64,000 nucleotides of DNA from Xiphias gladius (Eukaryota; Chordata; Actinopteri; Istiophoriformes; Xiphiidae): contig NC_053401.1 in the NCBI RefSeq assembly GCF_016859285.1, forward strand, positions 11,717,161-11,781,160. Reading direction: 5' to 3'. Shown here piece after piece: positions 46,480 through 59,489 of the stretch. The position numbers were made by a program, and so were the translations under genes. The notes under the pieces are model-generated. The model saw only the letters and a list, made by a program, of their open reading frames with translations. It made no database searches and was not told the DNA's origin. Position 1 is the first letter of the stretch; each line of letters starts with the position of its first letter.

Positions 46480-47690
46480 TTAGTCACTTCACGTGTCTGG
46501 GGTGGATCGAATAGATATACGATCTAAATAAATGCATCCAAGAAGTCTTCAAGACAGAGTGAAATCAGATTGTTCAGAACAGCTCCGGAGGTGGTCTGAG
46601 ATGCATTCTAGCTAGTTGTAGAAAAGTTCTAAATGCAACCATCTCTCCAAGACGGATATATAGTCTTTAATTGTCCCATAGTGTAACTATGTTGGTAAGC
46701 AGTCCGTAGAAATAGCCACTTAATATCTGATTTTTGTTTTTGCATCCACTATCTGTCTCCTCTGTCCATCTAATAACTGTAGCTAAAGTTAAACAAAAGT
46801 TACGCTGTTATTTGTCTTATTAAGCAACAAGGAAAAATTGCTTCAGCAATTTCTACATATCTGTATGGGTGAGCGAGCGACATGAATGAGAGCGTGGGAA
46901 GAAGAACTTTTAACTTGCTTATAAATGCCAATCATACATGCGATTGTGTTTATAAAACTGCTAAAATGCAGAAGTTATTCTTCTCCTGGCCTTTTTGGCA
47001 TTTACCAAACAGCTTCAGGTGCTCTACCACCTCTTAATGGACTGGAGGAGGGCCGACCTAGATATGCACGTAGCCGGGGTAAAACTGAGATGGATTACAA
47101 TCAGATTCGTGATCTGGCCAACAAGAGAAATACCTTAAATCTTAAATCTTAAATCACATCTGGATTTTATCTGGATACGATACACTGGAAATGGCAAGTG
47201 TAAATGGAGTCTTAGTCTTGTTTACCCCAATGATTCAGTTGCTACCTTGTATGTATATATCACCCAAATGTGCTCTCCTGTCTTCTTTATTTCTTTATTG
47301 GTGGGAGGGTGAACAGGACAGAGAGGACAAGAAAAGGAGGAATAAAGGTGCCTCTCCGTCGGACAGATGTTTTATTCATTTTCTATCTTACAGCCAGATG
47401 GAAGAGGTTTGTTACACAGCCTGTCATATAAATTCTTTGGACATAGGTTCAGGGTTGGGCATGGAGGGAAGGAAATCAAGGGTTATTAAAGACACTGACC
47501 GTGGAAAGAGTGTGATATTTTTCTTCTTTGAGACAGCTGAACAGACCGAGAGAAAGTTGAGGAAAGACAGAGAGGTTGATACATTTCCTTTGGACATGTG
47601 AACTGTCACATAAATCTTTGCTTCACCTAAAGATTCAGGTGAAATGTTGGATCTGGATAATGCTTTTTGCACTTCCTTCTCTTCCTCTTG
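46480..47690. other. Gene-free stretch 7
   Basis: No supported gene. Confidence 0.5.
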
Positions 47691-47693
47691 TGA

Positions 47694-47696
<3 letters not shown>

Positions 47697-47776
<80 letters not shown>
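47697..47776. repeat. (TG)n microsatellite
   Basis: About 80 bases of TG, among the longest pure dinucleotide runs in the window. Confidence 0.95.
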
Positions 47777-47777
<1 letters not shown>

Positions 47778-47779
47778 AA

Positions 47780-50555
47780 ATGAAGAAAACAAGTCATAAG
47801 GGAGGTAGCAAAAAATGCTAAAGGGAGGGCAGAAGGTTTCAGGATGCTCAGACAGGATGGGGAGGTTACAGCAACCCGGGGAGCAAAGGGCAGGGAAGGT
47901 AGACAGCGGTGAGAAAGGGGAGAGGAGTATGAAGTGGATGTGAGGTGGAGAGGGGGAGAGGAAACAGAGGAGGGGGAGTTGCTTTAAAGGGTCTGGGACA
48001 GATTATCCTTGGAAGGCAATCAATCTTCCCCTGGATTTAGATGACTGCAGGGGGGCGAACGCACACACACACACAGGCACACACACACATGCAATCACAC
48101 ACATACAAACACTCACAGAGAGATCACCCCTCTTAACCTTGTCTGGCTCTCTTTTTTTTTTAATCTCTCTATCTCCTTCCACCCTCTGCCACTTTTTCTC
48201 TCCCTGTACGATTGCTCCCTCTCCAAAGTTTAAATTGTAGATGATAGTGTTGTTTCTCAAGGTGTGTGTTTGAACCTGGGGTCCCCTCAGACATATGGCT
48301 GCAATTTATGAAACATAGGGGAACGAGCGACACAGACAGGGAGAGAGACAGAAAATGGGGTTTTTTGCATTTAGTTGTGGTGAGAAATGCTGGATCCATG
48401 TGAGAGCTGGAAAATAAAGACAGTCTGATCTGCAGGCGGTCGAATCGCAGTCCTGTATTGTGTCAACAGCTTGGGCCTCGATAAACTGTGGCATCCTGGC
48501 TGGAATTCTCCACACGTTTGTAACTCGGCACAAACAGAAAACTATTTTTTGTCTGCCTCCTTGACAGCTTTGCTTTAAGGTCACAATATTATTCCATTCC
48601 TCCTTGACAGCCACTTATCTCCATGATAAGTCACATATCAAGGGGCCATCTGGGAATACAATAAGTCTATCTACTTAGTATGGATGCCATGATGACAGGC
48701 CGTGTAGAAAAAATCAATCACAGCAGTAGCAGCAGCAGGTAAGACATGGTTCGACACGCAGACAAATTATGCTGAGTGAGAAAGAAAATGATTTAATTAG
48801 CTTGACATGTCAAATGCTGGAACAAATCATCTCAAGGGGATTAAAGCTAATAGAAAATTAGACAACATCTGTTTTTGATGACTAGGCAATACCGCCACAC
48901 ATAATGAAAATCTTTTATCTGAGATTATGCAAATTAAAAATATCCATTAACTTCTACAGACACAAGCAAAGTTTTAAAACCTTGCGTTAAATACAAATCA
49001 GGTCAAAGTGCTCAAGGTTCATCTTCATGCCTGCTTCAGTTCTTTCACAGGGTGGAAAGGTTTGTGCTCTTGTCTCTAGGGTTATCAAGAAGTGGTATCA
49101 GTCGAGCGTAGCTAAAGTGAACAGTCTCTTCATATAGAATGAAGAGGCTCTTCAGATACAAAGGATCAATTTGTTTCAAGGATGATAAAATGGAGGGGGG
49201 GGGTCCTTAAAGTTATAAAACCATCCTCACCATAACTTACAGACCCTGTCAATTTAGAGATTGAACCTTTCATACAAAGAGCAGCAGCCAATGAGAGGGA
49301 AAGTGGTAAGAGGCAGAAGGTGTTTTCAGTGAACTCATTAAGTGGTTTGGTGTGGTCAAAAGGCCTACAGGGGAATCTGAATGAAAATGTGAATAATAGG
49401 CCTTTTTGACTTGCCACAGCAGGAAAAGCACAGGTGTAAATAAATAATGAAATGAATGACGACTGAATTCCATTTAGCTGCCTCACTTTCAGGGTCCTGG
49501 TATTGTTCATGCTGGTTTACTGTCTCGATTAATGGGACACTTGAGTAGAACAGAGCCATTGTTCAGCAAAAATGCCAAAACCTGCTGGTCAAAGTTTCTC
49601 AAATATGAGTATTTGATTCTGAGGTAGGAAATTTATTATTTTGGGGTTTTGGACAAGCAATTTAAATATGTCACATTGGGATATTTTACAAACAAAGTGT
49701 GAAAATTAGGAAATAACCTGTCAGATTAATCAATAATGCAAAATAAGCCTAAATCTCATCTAATATAGGCCCATCCATCTCCTCAGCACCCAGCCATTTC
49801 CTCATTCCTCATTCATACTTTGGTCTGCAGCGTAAATGTACTCTCTGTGTGCTTAAACCAAGGTTTCTCCTGCAAGACATTATTATTACCATCATCATCC
49901 TTACTGGATCAAATTTATGGTCCAAAAATTCATTACTGGAAACATGTACAATTGCTTAAAAATGACAGTCTGACAGCAATTTAAATAATGTTTCCAGAGG
50001 ATTTATATGTTTACACGGTGGAAGGCAATAACTCTTTAATCTCCAGTCTAGATCTTTATTTGAGTGATGATATTCAGGTGGATGAGTTTCATGCACTGTG
50101 TTTTCAGACACCCACTCTTAAAATATTCCTCCATGAAGAATGGACTCCTTGTTGAAAGGCTGGCCAAGCGTGGCTCCACACTGCGATAAATTGAAGCCAT
50201 GGATTCTGAGTTAGAACCCAAATCCCAGGATTAAATATCCCCTTTCTTGCTGTGTCAGAGTGACTGATTCCCAGAGTGGTAGAGAGCGTTTGGCAGGATC
50301 CAGTGGATGACAAATCCTTTCTGTGTTCACCTCCAAGTAATGTGTGTTAGTTTTTTAGAGGTGCAGGGGCTAGACAAAACTTTTAGTGGAAGAGGTTAAA
50401 GTAACTTTAGCGGGACGTGAAAGGAGAAAAAAGAAAGCAGGCCTGTCCTTGGCTCCATGCACATTTCACTGTGAGCATCTATCTTTTTGGGGTTTTTTTC
50501 GCATCATCTCGTCCTGCTGAGTGTCTTCAGCAAGTGGACTCACACACGCACATAT
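47780..50555. other. Gene-free stretch 8
   Basis: Purine-rich DNA at 47815-47980, an imperfect (CA)n at 48060-48115, and a unique AT-rich segment at about 48600-48960 with homeodomain/POU-type words (see findings). No gene. Confidence 0.5.
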
Positions 50556-50557
50556 GT

Positions 50558-50561
<4 letters not shown>

Positions 50562-50644
<83 letters not shown>

Positions 50645-50645
50645 A
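50562..50645. repeat. (CA)n microsatellite
   Basis: About 80 bases of CA; a separate (TG)n follows at 50817-50848. Confidence 0.95.
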
Positions 50646-50815
50646 AAACAAACACACACACACAGATGCAATCACTCTGTCTGTTCAGCTGCCAAGGCTA
50701 AGTGCCCTGAATCTGCAAGATCTCTATCAAATTTGCAGACTACAGAGAGCAATTACTCAATGTGTTTGTACGTGCACGTATGTGTTTGTGTATTTTTCTG
50801 TGTGGATCTTTGTAT

Positions 50816-50848
<33 letters not shown>

Positions 50849-50849
50849 A

Positions 50850-52270
50850 AGCCTCAGTCTGTGTACACTCGACTCGGACCTCTGCCACAGCATTTGTTAG
50901 CATTTCTTTGTACTCAGCCTTAAGACAAACATCTCTTGGCATATCACATCACATGCTCTCTTTCTCTGACACACACACACAAAAACACACACACGCTACG
51001 GCCTCCTGTCCCTGATTGATAAGATGTCTGCTGAGAGGTCTATCTGATCATTTCAGCATGGTTGTGTTGACTGTGGCTTTGCCCCGCTTAACTCTCCCCT
51101 CTTGTGTTTCTTTCTTTTCTTTTGTTCTGTGTCACTTTCACTCTTAGTTTAACTTTGCTTCCATTTTTGGTGTCCACTTGTAGAAGATGGAGTCGTCGTT
51201 AATTGAGCGTGCCTCTTGTTCTTGATCTTATTGTACTGTAACCTCTTCTATCACTTTCCTGGTTATTTCAGAGAAACAGGAGTATTTATTCTATGTACTT
51301 TCAGCTCTCTGGCTGGCAGCAAGGTTGGACATCTGAGAAATGAAGCTCAATCCATTATTGCACTCACCGTAAGTCACTTTGGATAAGAGCATCAGGGAGG
51401 CACCTAATATGTAAATGTTTATACAAAGAATACAAAGTTGCAATGGATTGCTTGAGATGTAGGGCCTAATAAGGAAACTGGCAGGAGTTCACAAGATTTT
51501 CTTTTCTTTGCAAATAGACAGTGTTCAATGTTATATTCTAGTACATCTAGATTTTTTTGTGTTTGTGTGTTTTTAAAAAAAATTATGAATTCATTGAAAC
51601 TCATTGAGATAGAATGGTCAGTAGTTGTAATAATTTGATGCAAACTGTCAGTACAGGTCCTTCATATCTGATTTAAGAACTTTTATGTTTCCCAAGTTTT
51701 GTTCAGACGGAATGTGGAGAGAAATTTATTGGCAGCACAACTGATTGTAAAGTCAATGCAAAGACACAGGTTGGACACAAGCACGAATTGAGGTGAAGAG
51801 TTGTGAAATTTCTCGACTTCAGCGAAAACATTTTCCGTGGCTTTACAACTCCAATTAATGAACATACAGAAACCACAGGAAAAAGGAGAGAGGCTGGGGG
51901 AAAGTAACAGACAGAGCTGGAGTTGGTGAGTTCTGCGACCAGTCAGAGTTGGAGCTGTCCCATTTACACGCAGACACACTCCACACACAGGTATGCTTGG
52001 TGTATTTGCTAAAAAAATGTACTTCAAAAACACTCCAGTGGTCAAATTCTCATGACTAAAGCAAGAAAAAAGACTATGTTAACATCAAAAGGGCTCTATG
52101 TCAAAATGATCAATCTATCAAAAGAAAAGAACACTCTTAATATTTATATTATCCCACAATATCTTTTAAAATAAAAATGGTATTATTTTGTCTACTAGCA
52201 ACATTTAAAAAAAATATTTTTTATCCTTTCAACGTATTTCTTTTAAGTGTAGTTGTGTATTGATCATCAC
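50850..52270. other. Gene-free stretch 9
   Basis: No supported gene; one SINE-tail fragment at 51355-51420. Confidence 0.5.
51355..51420 (+). repeat. SINE 3' tail fragment
   Basis: GTAAGTCACTTTGGATAAGAGC followed by a degraded CTAATATGTAAATG matches the conserved LINE-derived tail of fish SINEs (form: GTAAGTCGCTTTGGATAAAAGC...TAAATG), recalled rather than searched. Confidence 0.6.
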
Positions 52271-52278
52271 CATATTGA

Positions 52279-52689
52279 CTTAAAGGCATCCTGTGGAGTT
52301 TTCAACCACTAGTAGCACTATGGAGCAATGTTTTAATGAGTGGGTCCCTGTTTTTATTTATATTGTGCTTGCACAATAGGCCGCACCTGCACATGTGTTG
52401 CGATAAACATCCTGTCGCCGGTTTCAGGCTATTCGACTGACCAAGACTTCGAGGTGTAGAAATGCATCCGTAAAGCCAGGGAAGAAGGAGAATATAAAGT
52501 AGCAAGCATTGATGTGAACATTGCATGATTTTAATCATTAAAAACGTCAGCCTTGCAAATGTCTAATGAAAAACCAAAAGCATTTGACATGTTTGTTACA
52601 CCTCAAGGATGCACACCATGTGTTTTGGTGAGAAACACTACATGTTAACATTGTTTGTTCACAAGAAAACTCTGCAGGGCACCTTTAAA
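52279..52689. mobile_element. MITE-like element F, about 410 bp
   Basis: Left end TTAAAGGCATCCTGTGGAG and right end, read inverted, TTAAAGGTGCCCTGCAGAG, both continuing into TTTTC. No coding capacity. Confidence 0.7.
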
Positions 52690-52872
52690 GCCACTTTAGT
52701 AAAATGGGGAAAATTCTCTTCTTTATTTCCTTTAGTGGTTGTATCACAAATGACACTGTGGTAAAGTGAGTAACTTGAATTGTTATGAATTTTTACGTAC
52801 AAAATTTTGTCATCAGAATAATCTGAAAGATGCAATAATTGTATAACAATTCTACACATAGCAGCTTTAAGA
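52683..52872. mobile_element. MITE-like element G, about 190 bp, abutting F
   Basis: Left end CTTTAAAGCCACTTTAG; right end inverted reads CTTAAAGCTGCTATGTG. It shares its left boundary with the right boundary of element F. Confidence 0.45.
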
Positions 52873-52874
52873 AA

Positions 52875-54025
52875 GAATAATTTGTACTATTTTGCCATAC
52901 AACCACATTAGGAGACGCACTGAGGGTGAAGTTTGTCACCCTTTGCACACTTTCCATTTATCTGTCATCTCATCAGTTGTCATTTTAAATGTAAACCTCT
53001 TCATGCTGCTCTCTATTTGTCTGACCTCTCTCCCTGCCAGTCAGCTTGTCAGTACAGCTGTTTACCGCTGCCACTCATTATTTTTTCTTTCACCCATTTC
53101 TGTCTGTCGAGCTCTTCCATGCAGCAAACAGAGGGAGACTGGTTTTGGCTCGTCTGCCCGTCAGTGTCTTTCCTGAGCAGCTGCTGGGGGTTTCGTTTAA
53201 AGTGGAAGAGATTCTTGGCAATGCCGTGAATCATATGTTGCCTCCTTGATAGATGATTGAGGAATGCCCCAAGGCTATTTCAGTCTCCCCCTCCCCAGGC
53301 CTTGTTTTCCCCACTTTCCCAACGACTACTCCTCCCTTCTCTTCTCTAGTGATATAATGACAAGCCCTCTAATGTGACTTTCTCTTCCTCTTTCATCAGT
53401 CTACACTCATTTCTTTTTGACAGACAGACTGCAGGGATCTCTCAGGGAAAAGTCTGTGTATATATTTGTGTGAGTGTAAATGATCTGCAAATAAATGACA
53501 ATGCTGTTTTCCACTCCCTCTTGTATCCTGGTGAACCAGAAAACTATTTCTTTCCACTGTCATAAATCCGCCATGAAGTGAGACACTGAATATTATTTCA
53601 GTGGCAGACACAAGTACCGTGTAGCAGCAGGACTGTGTTCTGATGACCGATATTATCGTTGATGTTGTTAATGGTTATGGTAAACGAAAATGTTTTCCTT
53701 TTCCCAGCTCTCCAACTTCAAAACATTCTAAGTGATAAACCAGGAAATAATCTTGCCTTTGTTTGTATGGGAAGTGTGTTTGTTCTTCATTACTTAAGTG
53801 GACTAATGGTCTTTGCAAGGTCAGAAAGCTGAGACAAATGCATGAATGCACAAACAGATTTACACATGTATTTATGCAATTGAACACACATGCCTACAAG
53901 TCTTGATGCATTTTATCTCTTTCAGCTGGTATATCAATTACAAATAAATGTATACCTGCAAGTAAATGCATACAGCACACACACGTGCTTGTACATGTGT
54001 TTACTATTTAAGCTGAGCTAAACTG
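52875..54025. other. Gene-free stretch 10
   Basis: No supported gene or complete repeat. Confidence 0.5.
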
Positions 54026-54029
54026 TAAC

Positions 54030-54545
54030 ATCAGTATACTAGAATACTCTAGTACGCTGATGTGGTAATGCTGATGAAAACATGCCAATGTTTGACAGGT
54101 GTAATGATTACCATTGTCACCATTTTAGTTTAGTGTGTTAGCGTACTAACATTTTCTAAATAGCACTAAACACAAGCACAGCTTAGGCTGATGGAATGCC
54201 ATTTGTTTTTCAGATATTTCTTCATCTTAAAGAGATGAGGGCGGTAGATGAAAAGATCACCAAATTTATAACAATTCACCCTGAGGGGGTCATGAATGTG
54301 TGCACCAAATTTCATGGCAATCAATTAAATAATTGACGAGATATTTCAATCAAAACAACCCATGTGAAACTCACGGTGGCGCTAGAGAACAAATCAGAGA
54401 ATCACCAGAGTCATTAGGATTCATCCTCTGGGGACCAAGAATGTCTGTACAACATTTCATTGCAATCCATTCATGAGTTGTTTCAGTATATTTCAGGGTA
54501 GACCAACTACTCAACCAACATGGCCCCTGCTGGAGCCATGTTGTT
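54030..54545 (-). repeat. Dispersed repeat family C, inverted copy 1
   Basis: ATTAGGATTCATCCTCTGGGG, CATTTCATTGCAATCCATTC and CAAATTTCATGGCAATCAAT are the reverse-oriented counterparts of the TGAAATTT-containing blocks at 45995-46475. Confidence 0.6.
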
Positions 54546-54549
54546 AGCA

Positions 54550-56090
54550 AAAACAGCAACTATTTAAAGTAATGTGCACATAATCAGTATCTTCACCAGT
54601 GGAGTACTTTGCTAAGGACAGTATGATGGAACTGTGTGTATTGTCTGCTACCAAGTACAGTCCTTCCTTTAAATCGATGCAGCAACAATGGAAACACTGA
54701 AGCAAAGATGATGCTCCCATGGCTTAAAGGAATGCATCGGATGTGAAAAACATTAAGTCATTTGTGTGCTGTGGAAAAAGAAAGGGGCAATTAGGAAATA
54801 TGCAATGCAATATTAGACAAAGCTATAAAGGCAGCATTGAATGAGAAAAACATTTTCATGGTGTCATTTAAATGTCACATTGTGGCTTCAGCCACAGTTT
54901 GTCATTCTACTGTAGTTTGTCACTGTCCCAGTCGATTCATTTCATGTCACTTAATTCTTTTTCCACTTCCTTTGTCTTGTGTTTTCTCTCCTTCCCTTGT
55001 GTTCTCTTGCTCTCTACTTCTTTTAATTTAGCTCTCTACATATACATCTGTCTTTTTTATCTTCTTGTATCTTTTGCTTTTTTCTTCTCTAGTTAAACAA
55101 AGGATTCATGAACCTTCTGTCCACTCCCATATTATTACAGTGGTTCTTGAAATCACATTAACCTCATGCATGAGGCTATATGCACCTCATCAGATGGAAG
55201 CTGAACTCTTAAGTAAGCATGACATTTCCTCTTGTTGAATCCAAGATCAACATATCTACATGACTGGACGGTGATCAGCTCCATGAAGTAGACAATACAA
55301 ACTGTAGTAGTTCTAGGTACTTCCAGCTGGGTGGCCTTTTTGACTAAGAGCCTGCCCCATCAAAGACTTTCCATGTTTCAGTCAAATATTATGGATGAGA
55401 CTTTGAATCCCACCCTGCCTAAATCCCAATGATCAATGTCCAAAACTTAATCTGAAGATTAAACATTCTTTGCTCAAGACATTTTTCTTCGATGTTATAC
55501 CGATACAGATTATCTTACTCTGGTGTGGTACCTCCATCAGTCTTTCGCCCTCATTAGGTACACACTGTGACCTTTGACCCCTGTCTGCTGACCTGCTCCA
55601 AGGGTTGTGTGTCTGGGGTGTAACAGTGAGCCAACAAGCACACTGAGAGTGAGATAGTTATCATCCGAAGTGTCTGGAGGAGGGATTGGTTGGTTTCTGC
55701 ATATGTTTGTATCATGATGTGTGCCAAGGGTCACAAATACCGTAAAGGTTAGATTTTTTTCCCGTTTTTCCAATTTTTTCCCATTTTTGCACTCATGGTA
55801 GCAGATAGGAAAATTTATTTTCTTTTCCCATCTCATATTCCAAACAGATAGCTTTGAGTGTGAATGTGTGTGTGTGTGTGAGTGTGAGTGTGAGTGTGTG
55901 CATACATGCCTGGTGTCCGTGAACCTCAAGGTCCAATTGTCAACTGACAGTAAACTTGAGAGTGTGTGGTCGCCGTGAAAGCTGTTGCGTCTGCGTGTGA
56001 TGTATGACATTCCTGCCATACCAGACGATCACGCAGATTAGGAGAGAGTGGGAGAGAGAGAGAGAAAGATATAGGGGTAATAACAGAACA
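54550..56090. other. Gene-free stretch 11
   Basis: No supported gene; a short interrupted (TG)n/(GTGA)n at 55857-55900. Confidence 0.5.
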
Positions 56091-56099
56091 AAGGAGGTA

Positions 56100-56165
56100 G
56101 AAAGAGATCAGCCTGTAAAGTCACAAGTTTGATCCCTGGAAAAGCCAATGTGTCCATCCTGTCAT
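56100..56165 (+). repeat. Possible tRNA-derived SINE fragment
   Basis: CACAAGTTTGATCCCTGG resembles an RNA polymerase III B box (GGTTCGANTCC) in its setting. No A box or tail found. Confidence 0.25.
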
Positions 56166-56169
56166 GATT

Positions 56170-59165
56170 CTTGCAGTAAAGACTGTGTAGACATGCAAAT
56201 GTGAGAAGGAAACATGCGGTATAGATGTGCTGACATTAAATCCACAAAGAGAGAGAATTCAGAAGAAGTTTGAGAGGACAAATGAGTTAGAGATAAAGAG
56301 AGATGGGTAAAGGGAAAAATAAGGATTGGGGCTTTGCAGAAGGATTGTACAATAAATTCATGACCTAAAATTCACCCTGTTTAACTACCATCTAATATGG
56401 AAAAATTTTGCAGCAAAATCTATTAATTTCAACGTAATTGCCACAGTTAGTAAATTCCATTTGGTCAAATTTTTCAGGTAGAGTTTATCTTTGACCTATG
56501 AGTTTGCACTGTGAACCAAAAGGGATAAAGCTATCGTAGTTTATTAGATATGTTGCATCTAGTATCACCTACCATCTAGTATAAATTGCTCTACAAAAGT
56601 CCCATGGTTCGCAGACAGTTATGAGACAGGAGACAACGGTACAAATATGCCTTCTACATTATTTTGTTTCAAGATTAGAGACCAAGCTGAAGAGCTTGCT
56701 AAGTGAGATTTAGCAAGCTCACTAGCTTGCAGAGCTTTTTTTCATTCTCCATTCTAAAACTCTTGAATTGAATGAATGAATGAATGGATGAAATGAGGGG
56801 CAATCCTAAGAACAAAATACAAGGGGGAAACGGCACAGTGTAGAGAAAACAGAAAGAAGCTTTGAGCTCAGCAAGTCCTGGCTTTCCAGCATGCTGGCAG
56901 TTACTTTGCTAGCTACAGTAGTTCTCCAAGTCTTTTAAGTAGCATTTAAGTTCTGCAGTTTTGTCAAGCAAGGATTTAGGTTTTAAGAAGTGCCCTATCA
57001 GTTTATATTTCATGCTACCAATCAATCTGATCTGTAGCGCTTTATTTAGTTGTTCTCTAATTTCCCACAAAACTTCTCCAGTCTCATTCCCCAAATGCCT
57101 CTGTGCTCCTTAAAGCTCGCAGGATGTTCGTTGTTAAGCCTCTCAAGATGGCCAGAAAGCACAAGCGCATCTTAAAACAATTATGGGCCTCAGCGTCATT
57201 AAAACAAAGCTGTGTTTGAATGGATGAATAAATGAGCATAATCCTGTTTTTTCTGGTTTGTTTGTTTTTTTGCCAAGGTGTTGCCAGGCAACCTATTGAT
57301 AGAGTGAATTTAATGGGAGAAAACAGGATCCAAAAACACCCGAGAAAACACAGTTAGTCATATCATGTCTGTTTTGTAACTAAAACCAGAGATGCAAACA
57401 CACACACATATGCGCACACACACTCTCAGTGGTCAGATTTATGACATCCTCCAACATAACAGAGACAAATGGTAGTGCATAGTTATGTGAATGGGAAGAT
57501 GAATGGTTAAGCTATAAAACAACACAAAGAGAAAGCACAGCTGACATTGTACGTCTTACCCAGCCCTGCTACGTGCCTGCTGCCATGTTACATGAATCAG
57601 ATTGTGTTTTTCTGTTGTACCACTATCAGTCTGTGAGAACCTGCAAAGTATATGGTTCGGTGTTCATTTTTACCAGCTCATTTCCTTCCTACAAAAATGT
57701 TTTCTGTGCATCATGGCCTTTGTTGAGGTATTTGATGAGTTGAAGTTAGAAAGTAAAACCAAACCAAATGATCCATAGTGCAAAGTGAAATATTAGCTTG
57801 CTGAATCATTTATGCTGGCAATTTTTCACATTTGCAACAGCCTGTTAACTCTGATCTGATGTCAGTCAGCTCCAACTTCATGATTCAGCAGGTTTGTGTC
57901 CTCAGCAGTATCATCCATATCGTCTGTACTATGTAAATAATATCTCTTTATTGAGATGTATCCAGGTATCCAACTCACTTTTACTGCTCTGTCTTATAAA
58001 AAACACATCCTCCTCCCACCGGACAGATAACCGCCTCTTAAAGCAATAAAAAAGTTCACTGTCATGTTTTTTTCCATTTTCCACTTTAATTTTTCTCTCT
58101 CTCATCGCTGTTTTCCCCCTCTCTTGCTCTAAATTATCTTGTCTTCACCTCTTTCCCTGTTATCCTCTCTTTTTTTTTTAATTAATTTTGCACACAGGCT
58201 AGAAGTTTCTGGGCAGAAGTTAAGTGTTCACAGGCGACTGACAGGAAGAAATACCGCCTTCCAACGTGTTCTGCAATGAGCCTCTCCACACTTACTCAGA
58301 AAACCAGCAGGAGGTCTGGGCCAATGTGAAAAGCATTTTCACAACTCTTTCCTGCAAGTCATGAAAAAACACATACACATTGGTCACCCAACTGTATCCT
58401 CATTCACTTATGTGAGAGCTGGTCTGGCGCCAGAATGTTGTGGTGAGATGAACCCCTGTGAGACTTACTATAGGAATCTCTATACAGTGCCACAGTTTTT
58501 CCCTTTTCTCAGAGAAAAGTAAGCAGTCTTTGTCGTTCCTGACAGTCCGAACACTTATCCCAGAGCACATAAAAAAAGTAGGTCACGTATGATATTTTTC
58601 CGATATACTTTTTAAGAAGATCTCTGGTCTTGAAAGTGATTTCCAGTAGTCACTTTGCAACAACAAAGCTTTCACTTCCCACAAGCATCTGTTTAACACT
58701 GCCAGCTATAAAAAGAGGTGGCTGATGGACACACGGCAGAACTCCATGTTCCCACTGCAAGGAGCGCCATCAGTAAGTCAGCAGAAGTCCAGTCACTTCC
58801 TTTTGGTGAGTGACTAGGGAAACTCAGCCAATCTGTGGATGACTAACAAGCTTATTAGTAAGGGGGAAAAAAACACAAAATGTACAAACTGAACTTTTCA
58901 TGATAATCACGCATCCGCAGCCAATCTGATTTTAGAACTCTTTGGTTGTTGTCTTTTGAACACTAATTCCACTGGTGAAACAGTTAGGAGTTTGATTTCA
59001 GCCATTTGGGGCTTTAGCTCTATTCTGAAAGACTACAGAATATAATGTCACTGATACTGCACTCTAAATAAAATTTAGAGACTTTTTCTGTGTCAGAGAG
59101 CATGTGAACATCTAGAGCAGTTACATATTGTATTTTTATTAGTAAAACAAATTAGCTATGGCACA
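56170..59165. other. Gene-free stretch 12
   Basis: No supported gene or complete repeat; a GAAT tetranucleotide run near 56769-56786. Confidence 0.5.
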
Positions 59166-59169
59166 TAAA

Positions 59170-59480
59170 TCCCTTTAAAACCACAAACTATCATTTTTAC
59201 ATTTCATTTTGTGTAAGGATTAAACAAAAAAGATACAATATGTTAATTAGTGTTCTAAATTAGCTTGAGGTGTTGGTAGGCATATTTTTGAATTTTGAAG
59301 AGAGGGATGCTAGCTGTTACCCCTGTTTACTGTCTTTTTTCGGAGCTAAGCTAACCGTTTCCTGGCTTCAACTCCACACTTAGCGCACAGGCGTGCAAGC
59401 GGTATCAATCTTCTCTTCTAACTCTTGGCGAGAAACTCAAACCTTCAGTAAACACAGCTAATCACACACGGCTTGCTCTT
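59170..59480 (+). repeat. Dispersed repeat family B, copy 3 (most complete)
   Basis: Contains in order AAACCACAAACTATC, GGATTAAACAAAAAAGATAC, GTGTTGGTAGGCATATTT, GCTAGCTGTTACCCC, GCTAAGCTAACCG and GTATCAATCTTCTC. Confidence 0.65.
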
Positions 59481-59489
59481 TAAAATGTG

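Noticed and set aside
46925..47152. 75-codon open frame with a Gly/Arg-rich segment
   Set aside because: No acceptor/donor pair fits it, no domain is recognised, and it ends in a short tandem of AAATCTT.
56909..57094. 61-codon minus-strand frame with protein-like composition
   Set aside because: Length is within chance for this amount of AT-rich DNA and no splice sites or family motifs support it.
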